Part shown: positions 9,623 to 17,907 of the stretch, piece by piece
Layout of the letters: each line of letters starts with the position of its first letter
How positions within the stretch are numbered: the stretch's first letter is position 1
Assembly (NCBI GenBank): GCA_038093975.1
Contig: JBBPTG010000233.1
Location: forward strand, 1 to 37,580
Reading direction: 5' to 3'
Length of the DNA: 37,580 nucleotides
Source of the DNA: Chalciporus piperatus
Taxonomy: Eukaryota; Basidiomycota; Agaricomycetes; Boletales; Boletaceae
The notes under the pieces: model-generated
The model's input: the letters and a program-made list of their open reading frames with translations, nothing else
Told to the model about the DNA's origin: nothing
The model's database searches: none
Program-made: the position numbers and the translations under genes

Positions 9623-10854
9623 AGTGAATCAAGGGAGTCGTGGTGTAACCCTCGACAGATAGGTAGAAATGGGAGCATCTGCGGGTCCTTCGGGGCCGTC
9701 GGGTCGGTTTCTCGGGTCCAATGGGCTATCAATATCCGGCCGACACTTTGGGAATACATCCATGACAGGCATGGGAAACCCATGTGCTTGAACTCTGGAG
9801 CAAAGATAGGCTGGCCGAAAGTCAGCCTTCTCCATCAAACATCTGATGCTCACTAAAGTTGAAACATACACTTTGGTGGTGTACTTCGGCTGCAGATTAC
9901 AGGCAGCCATTGGAGAGGCAGGACAATGGCCCTGCAATGGGTGCCTCGAAGTGGTGAGTATGGATTTGCACACTTCCTGCAGGATTGTTAACTGCCAAAC
10001 AATAGGCTGTAGTGAATCGGTTGATGGCATACAAATCAATCGCTCACAACGATCTGCCACACATCCCTCTGTTGGATCAGGTCATCTTGCTGATTATTGT
10101 GAGCGATCTAGAGGATGGCCAGCTCCGCCAGGAAATTTCAATGACACCTGGGAGCCAATTGCATATAATGCAACAAACATTGCTGAGGTGCGGCCGAGCA
10201 TTGTCGGCCATGGATTTGCAGCACAAGTGGTGGTTAGAAGGCAGCAACGGCCTGCCTGGTGACTATCGTCGGCAGGAGTTCAGGGACTTCATCGGGCCGG
10301 CAGAGGCTTTTTTCAGGGTGAGTTACCAGAAGTATCTTGGGTTAGCACTATGGGTACTCAAAATCTGGAATACGGACCGCTCGCCCTTGCTCAGAATGCT
10401 GATAATAGCTCTGGGCTTCAGGGCGACATCAACGAGATGCAACAGAGCTTGCATGGGCAATTCGTGGAGGCAGCCATGACTTTACGAGAAATGAATAGGA
10501 GCTTGGTGCTGACATGGAACAGGGCGAGAGGGTTGATAATGCTCACCCAATGGATTCGTGAGCAGGAGGGTAGAACCCATGCAGAAGAGTCTGGGGATAG
10601 GTAGAATATTTCAAATATGCCAGCCAAAGGACTTGTACTCCAGCCGAAACTCGTATCACAGTGAGCAAATGCAGCCGGCCCTGATACACACTCAACATTG
10701 AGGAAACCTAATATTACAGTACATTGTAGTCGAAATGCACGATGAGAATGAAACATAAGCATGAGCATGTATCTAAGAAGCATAACAAAGTATTCTGCAA
10801 AGATTGTGAGCCGATGAAGAGGAGAAGTAACTAGCTGACTCACAATGGTGCCTC
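9623..10854. other. Unresolved gene-like stretch
   Basis: Several overlapping open frames occur on both strands and none has a recognised domain. The most coherent is on the plus strand: 10350-10604 starts ATG and codes for a helical segment (INEMQQSLHGQFVEAAMTL) that ends at a TAG. A second plus-strand frame at about 10024-10320 is followed by GTGAGT at 10318. Candidate splice sites exist on both strands but did not give one consistent gene model. It may be a decayed multi-exon gene. Confidence 0.3.
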
Positions 10855-11434
10855 GGCCGCTTTCTCAAGCTGGTGGGCAGGGTCTGTGTAGGGGTGGACA
10901 TACTACATGGCAGACCCTCAGCAAGGCACCGATGACAAGGCCGAGCCAATGAACCTCCATTGCACAAGAGCTCGTCGGCTGCCTGACACTGTTCACATAG
11001 CTCTCTACTTTGAACCTCCATTCCCAATACAGCCTCAAGGCCCCTAGGCGGCAGCCATAGGTTCGATGGTCCAGCGAGAGGGAGATCAACAGGTGACCAA
11101 AGAATTGGCCAAGGGATTGATGGGCCCATGGGAGCGGGGGGGGCCGGTGGGTTGGCAGCAGAGGCCAACCCTGAGATGCGTGACGCAACTATGTCCAGTG
11201 AATCGCGGATGGCATCCAAGACAGGTGGGGAAAATGGGGAGGCACTGGGAGACATAATTCCTGCAGTTAGCTAGAGGATGATCAGTCGAATGATAGACGA
11301 TCTGAAGAACAGCTTTGTACTGCTGCCTGCAAAACCATGTGTGCCCAGGTGCGACGATGGGCGAGATCATCGATCTCCCTGAGCTGTGGGCGAGCAAGAT
11401 ATTCGAGAGCATTTCGGCTGCTAGAGGGGTCCAT
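10855..11434 (-). CDS. Possible multi-exon gene with Zn2Cys6-like motif
   Basis: A minus-strand frame starts at ATG 11434 (MDPSSSRNALEYLARPQL). A likely acceptor, CTAACTGCAG, leads into the frame MSPSASPFSPPVLDAIRDSL near 11255. It contains Cys-x2-Cys-x7-Cys-x8-Cys-x2-Cys-x6-Cys (CEQCQAADELLC, then PCHRCLAEGLPC). This is close to the fungal zinc-cluster pattern used for DNA binding, and a basic stretch (LRKRPRHH) follows. A GTGAGT donor lies just after, at about 10847. The downstream exons could not be fixed. The protein may be a decayed transcription-factor-like gene or a transposon accessory protein. The exon model is tentative. Confidence 0.35.
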
Positions 11435-11645
11435 GGCGACGTTAGATATAGATTCAGATGATTGGAAGGTAATCTGAATCATCAGTCGGCTGTCAGGATT
11501 GGCCAATGGGGCTGGCTGGGCGAGGGTGAGTCTGGACCTTGGGAATCACTTAGGGTCTTTGATTGATTGATCAGAGCTTCTTAGTGATTCCGGAGTATGC
11601 CTAGTGGCTTGCTTTGGATCAGCCCATGCCTACTCAAGGACAAGG

Positions 11646-11850
11646 TTTGCATTAGCCTGTTCCTACATATTTACAATCAATGCATCGGCCCATCCCTACA
11701 CATTGACACTGATTGCATCGGCCCATTCCTGCCTAGTGACAATAGGTATATCGGCCCATTCCTACGCATTGAGGCTCAATGCATTGGCCCATTCCTACAC
11801 ATTGACAATGATTGCATCGTATTCTACACATTGAGGCTCAATCCATCAGC
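11646..11850. repeat. 33-bp minisatellite, about five to six units
   Basis: The units run roughly TGCATCGGCCCATTCCTACA then CATTGACAATGAT, each 33 bp. Read on the plus strand they give an 11-residue repeat (CIGPFLHIDND) in an open frame from about 11600 to 12157. That frame enters the solo LTR at 12119, so I do not treat it as a gene. Confidence 0.8.
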
Positions 11851-12118
11851 CATAGCTGTAGGAGACGTGATTCAGTGGCCAATGCCCACCCTAAACATTT
11901 TCATCGGCTGCTCCCTACACATGGAGGACACATGGAAGCTATCCCTATTCTCTATGGGCCGAACCCTGATGCAGGCCCAGGACTGCGTAATTAGCACCAG
12001 TCGGCCAGGTCCTACCTCATGGAACCTTTGTGTTGGCCATTCCCACTGCCAGGGCACAATGGTACATTGGCTGATCCCTACTCTATGTGTACATTCTATT
12101 ACTAGCCGATCCCTAACC
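11851..12118. other. No gene seen
   Basis: Degenerate echoes of the 33-bp unit (TTGGCTGATCCCTA, AGCCGATCCCTA) continue up to the solo LTR. Nothing else was recognised. Confidence 0.5.
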
Positions 12119-12711
12119 TGTTACGAACGCTCAGTTCCTTATCCTAGTCTTTCCTAGACTTCACTACGCTTACTACGTTTCTCTTTCACTTTTGGACTTA
12201 GTCGCTTTCTCTCCCTTTTCTGTTATCTTATCTTATCAAGATCACATCACGTGACCTGCTGACATCAGCTAGGTCTAGCCTTTCGCTTACGTAACGTGGC
12301 TGTGCGTGGCTGTGCATCTTCCCCACTGTCCATGACTCATACCGAGTCACCATGACTCAGACTCTTAATGACTCAGCATGACTCACCGTGACTCATACTG
12401 ATTCATCTCGCTTCCTAGTCATATACGCTATTGGCTGTTACTCGCCATGACTCATATCTAGTCATACCTAGTCATATAGTTAAGGTTTAGCCACAACATG
12501 TACAAACACTGTCAATAGTATATAAACCCGGGTTGACAAGCACTGGTTCCCCAGTCTTGTTCTCCTGGAGTTTTCTCTTCTTGAACTTCATGGGCCAAGC
12601 GCTCCTGCTTGCCTAGTCTGATCCTCAGCTCTAGTTACTGAGTTGATGTGGTTTCGCTAGGGCATGTTGTCTGATGATAGCGCTAGCTCTTGATTGAGTT
12701 GAGTCGTTTCA
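12119..12711 (+). mobile_element. Solo LTR of a Ty3-type element, 593 bp, 5-bp target duplication
   Basis: It starts TGTTACGAACG and ends GAGTCGTTTCA. The five bases before it (TAACC, 12114-12118) are repeated directly after it (12712-12716), a perfect target duplication. No primer-binding site or coding region follows, so it is a solo LTR. It is the same family as the 3' LTR at 35137 and almost identical to the LTR start at 37341. U3 features in order are CACGTGAC (about 12248), six TGACTCA sites (12333-12454) and TATATAAA (12519-12526). Confidence 0.9.
12333..12526 (+). promoter_or_regulatory. LTR promoter: six TGACTCA sites and a TATA box
   Basis: TGACTCA occurs at 12333, 12353, 12369, 12379, 12389 and 12448. 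This heptamer is the known recognition sequence of Gcn4/Cpc1-type (AP-1-like) bZIP factors. A TATATAAA box follows at 12519 within CAATAGTATATAA. The regulatory meaning is inferred. Confidence 0.55.
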
Positions 12712-12744
12712 TAACCTAGGTGACCATACACCAGCGGCCAATCG

Positions 12745-13470
12745 TTAGCCAGCCAGTAGAGCACGGCCTAATTGGTGATCAGCTGGCCCTGGATCAGGGT
12801 ACAAATGGACTACACTATGTGCTGCTATTGGATAGTCTTGGAACGCCGCCTGTAGCACTTGTCGGGTCGGATCGCTGTTTAGGAACAAATGCAATTTTTG
12901 TAAGACAGTGATTGATGGGGGAGTCGCAGGCGTTTTGAGGGTTATCACGATAGGGGGGAGGGGGATGGTGGAGAATTCTCGTGTTTCGAATGTTATTTCC
13001 CGGATATTATAGGCTAGGAAGAGTTTGGCGGGGCGTGGTTGAAGTGTGTTGTCGCGGGCTGGGTGTATGGCTTGGATGATCGTTGGGGGGGTATATTGCT
13101 CGAGCGTGGTGCATGCTTCTCGCATGTATGTTTCGAGAAGGGCGATAATAGCTGGGGCACGGGGGGAGGAGGGGTCGCCATTGTACCTGAATACTCTTAT
13201 TAATACTTTTGGGTATGGCGTGTTGAGCCAAACATTTCGCGTTTGTGGGTCAATGCTCGCTAGGAGGGAGTCTGGGTACGCAGTGTGGATTGGGGGAAAA
13301 CTGTTAGGGGGTTTGGGGGAGAATAGGGGCGGAAAGTGGTTATTGGTGGCGACTGTTGTTGGTTCGGCGGCGTAGTTGGCAGCGGTCAGCAGGACGCGAA
13401 GGATTCTCTCTTTGTCTGTGGAGGCGGTTATGTCTGTTGTCATCTCGCTGTTTGGGAGAGAGTGGTACAT
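12745..13470 (-). CDS. Hypothetical protein, possibly a gag-like or ORF1-like remnant
   Basis: A minus-strand open frame of about 240 codons has its ATG at 13470-13468 (a second ATG at 13442 is also possible). Features seen are the segments TPYPKVLIRVFRYNGDPSS and ARPAKLFLAYNI, a Pro-rich middle and the end GPADHQLGRALLAG. It resembles, weakly and from memory, capsid-like proteins of basidiomycete retroelements. No catalytic motif or zinc knuckle was seen. The solo LTR lies 30 bases beyond its stop codon. The function is unknown. Confidence 0.45.
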   Translation of the reverse strand: MYHSLPNSEMTTDITASTDKERILRVLLTAANYAAEPTTVATNNHFPPLFSPKPPNSFPPIHTAYPDSLLASIDPQTRNVWLNTPYPKVLIRVFRYNGDPSSPRAPAIIALLETYMREACTTLEQYTPPTIIQAIHPARDNTLQPRPAKLFLAYNIREITFETREFSTIPLPPIVITLKTPATPPSITVLQKLHLFLNSDPTRQVLQAAFQDYPIAAHSVVHLYPDPGPADHQLGRALLAG

Positions 13471-13788
13471 CTCCAATACTTAATCGTTCGATACTTAATC
13501 GTTCGGTGTTTTCCGGTTGCTGATTTTGGTCTGTGTGCTGGCGGGCTTTTTTAGGTGGTTTCTGGGGTTTGTTCGTTGATCCGGTTATGTTAACGGATAC
13601 CTCCTTTCGTTTTTCTGGGCTGTTGTGGGGTTATTGTCTGGTGGGGTTTTTAGTATACATGTTCCTTTGTCGCTCTTAGGCTGACTTGGGTCAGTTGGCG
13701 CTGTTCAGTCTGTTTTGTCAGGTTAGTTTCGTGTCTTTTACTGGTTATTCCTTCTTTTACGGGGCCATTTCATGGTTCTGGGTTTCGG
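13471..13788. other. No gene seen
   Basis: This holds a 15-bp direct repeat, ATACTTAATCGTTCG, twice in tandem at about 13485-13515. The rest is T/G-rich sequence without recognisable features. It is probably the upstream region of the minus-strand gene and the flank of the following LTR. Confidence 0.4.
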
Positions 13789-14548
13789 TGTAGGGAACGC
13801 ATATTCCCTACGCTTGCAGCCGGCGTTCTACCCCCATTTCCCACTCTCAACATTCCTCGACGTCTTTCCTTTCTTTCCGTTTATGTCCCAACCTCTTCCG
13901 CCGCAGATACAGCTTTCCGTCCCTATCACGTTCCGTTCCCGTCGTTCTGTGGTACACGGAAACCACGGATCGTTTGTTTGGTTTACAGGTATCGTCCTCC
14001 GTGTCCCCGGAAACCGTTGTCCAGGTATGAAATGATTCGCTGGTAAGCTTCCCTTCCATTCCATGTTCTCTAACCTTGCTATGCGTCCTTACTGTTGCAC
14101 TTTCCTTACTTTTACTCATCCTTTTCGTCTTGTCATCTATCCTGTCTATACTTAGTCCAGTACTGTCACTTAGCGTTCTGTCGCTATCAGAGTCTCGGGT
14201 ATGCCCGGACTATAAAAGACTGTACTTTGCTTATTTTGAATCGACCTTTCGTTTCTCCACGCAACAACCTCTCTCTCTAAAACTCCGGAACCTTCGTCCA
14301 CACTTTCCGTCCGTTCTTACCTTCGTTCCACTAGTCCTAACCGCAAGGAAGTGGTCCAGAACAACCGTTTGTTCGTACGGAACATCATTTTTCGGTTCTT
14401 CAACAGTTTGGTACGCCGGAAACGAGTCCTTTTGCTTGTCTTCATTCCCTGGAATCCCTTTAGGGTCGAACTTATTGTACCCTTCTTTATCTTTTGCTAT
14501 TGACCTTCTCGGGATTTCTATTCCTACAGAGGGTTTAGCTTTCTTACA
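13789..14548 (+). mobile_element. 5' LTR of a Ty3-type element, 760 bp
   Basis: The boundaries are inferred from a TGTAGG start and a CTTACA end, which are imperfect inverted ends. A primer-binding-site-like sequence follows 2 bases after the end, and a gag gene lies downstream. A TATA box, TATAAAAG, is at 14211-14218. The first 22 bases form a hairpin, GTAGGGAA with TTCCCTAC around a 6-base loop (13790-13811). There is no second copy in the window, so the call cannot be confirmed by LTR comparison. Confidence 0.6.
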
Positions 14549-14550
14549 AC

Positions 14551-14568
14551 TGGAGCCCACCACGAGGG
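14551..14568 (+). other. Candidate primer-binding site
   Basis: TGGAGCCCACCACGAGGG starts with TGG, the complement of a tRNA CCA end, two bases after the proposed LTR end. The tRNA was not identified. Confidence 0.5.
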
Positions 14569-15002
14569 ATTCAACAGTGTCGACAAGAAGGACCCTTCGG
14601 CCCATCCCCCATCGACTAGAACTTGAAAATTTACTCGTCCTGTTTCGCAACCTCAACCTTACTCAAGATTCCGCCTTCTTTGTTTCCGTCATTCCTGACA
14701 TCGCCAATCAATCCGGCTCAATTGCTTCCGCTCTGACAGCGGAACCAGTTCATTCTATTTTTAACCCGTCCTTGCTAAACAATCTTCCGACACAGGAACC
14801 GGAAACGCTGAGCTACGCCTCATTTGCAGTTCCTGGAGCCTTCGTTCATTCTTCACCTTTGAGACGTCGAACTTCCCCAGACTCTCTTCACTCTTCTCTT
14901 TCCCCTTTACCTCCTTTATCCTCTCCTGGACCTCCCAAGATTCTTTTCTCCCCTCCGTCGCCTTCCTTATCTTTTGAACCAGGTCAATCGGCCCGCTCAT
15001 CG

Positions 15003-15150
15003 CCTGTCAACCCGCCTCGCTTATCACCTGTCAACCTCCCTGTCAATCCGGCACCATCTCGGATCCCGCTTCTTAATCCGCTATCACTTCGCTTAGCGCC
15101 TATCATTCCGCCTGTCATCCCACCTGTCAACCCACCTGTCAATCGCCCGG
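15003..15150 (+). repeat. CCTGTCAAYCCGCC-type short tandem repeat in the gag leader
   Basis: Imperfect units of CCTGTCAACCCGCC and TATCATTCCGCC sit just upstream of the gag ATG. Confidence 0.6.
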
Positions 15151-15155
15151 CAACA

Positions 15156-15951
15156 ATGGCCACTCCGTTTCAGATGCCCCTTAGAGGCACGCAAAACGCC
15201 CCCAAGTTTGACAGGAAAACTCCCGCTTTGCTTCCACGCTACTTGGAAGATATCGATATTCTTGGAACGGCAGCCAGACTCTCGGAAGCCGGCAAGATTA
15301 GGGCAGCCATTAGGTATGCTGACCTCGAGGAGGCAGAGCTCTGGGAAACGCTCGCGGAATACATGGAAGTAGACGCGGATTGGGATGATTTCGTTACCGC
15401 AGTCAAGGAATTGTACCCTGGATGCGAGGGTGACAAACGCTATTATCGAGCTGACCTTCAATACTTGATAGAAAGCTACCGGGCAAAACCCATGCGGAGC
15501 CAGGAAGACTTGGGTGACTACCGTCGGAAGTTCGCCAAGATCGCCACCCTGCTAGTCAGAACCGGAAGACTATCAGAAATGGATCAGTGGTCCTTCTTCC
15601 TTGCCGGCTTTCCGCAGGACGTCCAAGACCGGATTCGGCACCGGTTGTCGATCGTCAAACCTGACTTGCATCCGGATGACCCGTACCCGATGGATGATGT
15701 TATCACCGTCGCTAAGTTTTTATTGACAGGTTCAGCACTTCGGTCCGCCATTCCGGTCTTCGTCCCAACGGCACCAGCTGCAGCACCAGCCGTGACGCAC
15801 GCTCCGGTTCCGCACGTCCATCATCATCCCCCTGCTCCTGTGACGTCTCAACCTGGCGTACCTAACATCAAGCAGGAGTTTATGGTTACGTCTCAACAAA
15901 ACCCGGGCCGGAATCCTGCCTGTGCCTGGTGTGCCATCATCGGACACTTTT
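15156..15951 (+). pseudogene. Ty3-type Gag, cut in its zinc knuckle by Y
   Basis: This codes for the capsid protein of a Ty3/Gypsy element. The ATG at 15156 (MATPFQMPLRGTQNAPKFD) is the first in-frame ATG after the primer-binding site; the frame itself is open upstream through the leader and part of the LTR. Seen are the retrotransposon Gag capsid fold region (WETLAEYMEVDADWDDF, VKELYPGCEGD, DLGDYRRKFAKIATLLVRTG, FLAGFPQDVQDRIRHRL), a Pro/Ala/His-rich linker, and the first half of a zinc knuckle (CAWCAIIGHF). The next bases are the Y terminus, so the final Cys of the knuckle and all of Pol are gone. About 265 native residues remain. Confidence 0.8.
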
Positions 15952-16150
15952 CATCAGGGAAAACCTCCCCTGGATAATTGCATCAAATCCCATGTATTTT
16001 CAGGTAAAACTTGGTAAAATATGATAATAGCTCAATTTTCGCAATTTCATGAATTACGAACTAATTCCTAGCCTCCTCTGATCATCCTGATAATTATCAA
16101 GAATTACTTCAAATACTTGATAATTCATGACTATTACTAGAGTAATTCTA
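15952..16150. repeat. Left terminal repeat and AT-rich subterminal region of Y
   Basis: The inverted terminal repeat occupies 15952-15983. It is followed by AT-rich DNA with repeated TGATAATTC, GATAATTATC and CATGAATTA motifs. Similar motifs in both orientations occur at the other end (24125-24267). Confidence 0.7.
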
Positions 16151-16969
16151 CTGCCATTCATTGCTCTTCTTTCAATTTAACTTCACACAAAGCAAGGATA
16201 GAGAAAGATAAATCATATATATTGCCAGTGGCAGCATTATCTACTACATCTCATGTACTAATCTATCACTACAATAATGATGGGCTATGATGATGATGAT
16301 GAGATGATGGACCTACCAGTGGTGATGGTGAGATGAGGGGATGATGGCATACACGAGTGAGCTGGAGGTGGTGGTAGGCATGAGCGAGAGTGAGTTGAGC
16401 AGTTGGGTTGGTGAGTGATGAAAAACTTACCTCATGATGGCGGTGCATCAGGAAAAATACCCTATGCCATAGTTGGCCATATGTGCAGCCATGGCACACA
16501 TTGGACATATTTGTGCTATAAGTTGCATATATGGCACTATATGGGCTATTTATTGCTATAGTACACAATGCTACTGATATATCTAGTACAATGTTCGATA
16601 GGCGTACTTACTAGACCAGTTATTAAGGATAAAATGTGTACAACTGTCCAATACATTGTTGAGCCCACATCTGCCATGTTGTACAAGTTGAGGGTGAAAG
16701 GTGAAGGTGGTGGGGGGTGGTAGTGGTGGGGCGAACAGCCCGAGCGGCTTGGTGAAGTGAGCGGGTGAATTAGTGGGTGCGCAAAACGCACCTTGTGATG
16801 CCGGCGGGGCTATTGAGCCCACGCCGGCCGGCCGTTCGTTCGAGATGAGGGTGAGGTGGGTTTGAAGGTGGTGGTGGTGGCCTGAGCCGTTGTGGACGAG
16901 GTGAGTGGATGTGGTGATTGGTGAGTGGGAATTCACCTAGTGAGGCCGGCGAGGCTATTGAGCCCACAC
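16150..16969. repeat. GC-hairpin minisatellite and low-complexity DNA (Y, left part)
   Basis: GATGATGATG and GGTGGTGGTGG stretches, and a CATATATGGC-like segment at 16460-16570, lead into hairpin units. One hairpin is at 16800-16828 (arms GCCGGCG and CGCCGGC, inner GGGCT and AGCCC, loop ATTG). A second, at 16945 onward, is interrupted by the Ty3 insertion at 16965-16969. Confidence 0.75.
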
Positions 16970-17893
16970 TGTTATGATCTCTCACAACACAGCGGGGACT
17001 TTAGGCAACACTAGGCCTATGTGTTACGATCGTTCATTCTTTCCTTTCTCATTACCGTGTACTAAGTCCTAGTCGCTGGTTCGAGTCCTGCCTAGGCCCC
17101 TTATTTCTTGCTTGCTTTAGTCAGCGGATGTTCTTCGATGTTCTTTCACATTCCATACTTCGTCATCGCTGACTCGTACTCTTACCAAGCATGACTCATT
17201 CCTATTCGTCATAGCTTGTTCTTACACATTCCAACCGGTTCCATGCCTGCCCTTAACTCGTTTCCCTACTTATATAAACCCTCGAGTTTCTCCTGTAACC
17301 TTAACTTAGACCTACGCAATCTAGCTTGGTCATTCCTCGCTTCCTTGAACCCTCTGAGAGTCACCGTCCCACTCTTGAACGGACGCTAGGCCTTAACGTG
17401 GACATCCCATCGTTAAGCTACCTTGAAACCCTTGTCTTTGACTAGGCTTTTGTGTCTACGCTTTGACCTACCCGGTACAAGCGTAACACTATGCGAAGGA
17501 TATGCTGAGTACTAAAGCTTAATGACGGTGAAGTCACAAATGGATTAGACTGGGGTCTGTGATAAGTACAGGGCTACTTATATACTATTGAGATGTGCGC
17601 ACAGACCATCAGCCGAATAAGGAAATCTCAAAGGGAAAGATAGATAAGGTAAATGGAACGATGATAAGAAAAGGTACCAGGCACGGACTAGGGTCTAGGC
17701 CATGACATCATTGCTGACTCATCTAAGTCTGGACCTTTGTCACGTGACCTGATTAGTGATAGTTTACGTAATGCTACAGGGACTACCGGAGCGGATTAAG
17801 ATGAATCCGGCTTGACCCCTAAGTTGTAGACAAAGTCCAGAGTTCGAATACCGTTGTAGGCAAAAGTTTGAAAAGTTTTTAAATACTATAACA
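16970..17893 (-). repeat. 3' LTR of the minus-strand Ty3 element, with nested solo LTR
   Basis: It matches 22465-22917 once the nested 467-bp solo LTR and its 5-bp duplication are removed (452 against 453 bp). Confidence 0.93.
17022..17488 (+). mobile_element. Nested solo LTR, 467 bp, target duplication CTATG
   Basis: It starts TGTTACGATCG and ends AGCGTAACA. CTATG lies directly before (17017-17021) and after (17489-17493). The empty site is preserved in the partner LTR at 22465 onward. It has a TATATAAA box at 17271-17278 and one TGACTCA. It is related in its ends and TATA context to the 12119 family but otherwise different. Confidence 0.92.
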
Positions 17894-17907
17894 CTATCCC
17901 CTCTCTA
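17894..17907 (-). other. Polypurine tract of the minus-strand Ty3 element
   Basis: Read on the minus strand, AGAGAGGGGATAG directly precedes the 3' LTR start TGTTATAG. This is the expected place and composition for plus-strand priming. Confidence 0.75.

Noticed and set aside
14076..15155. Upstream extension of the gag frame through the LTR and leader
   Set aside because: No ATG exists in frame between the primer-binding site and 15156, and the LTR part would not be in the genomic RNA as coding sequence; the long open frame is probably chance or relic.
16260..16320. GATGATGATG repeats as a CRISPR-like or regulatory array
   Set aside because: Simple low-complexity sequence without spacer structure.
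17078..17088. GGTTCGAGTCC, a perfect tRNA B-box-like sequence in the nested solo LTR
   Set aside because: No matching A box, no acceptor-stem partner upstream and only four of five T-stem pairs; it lies within an LTR.
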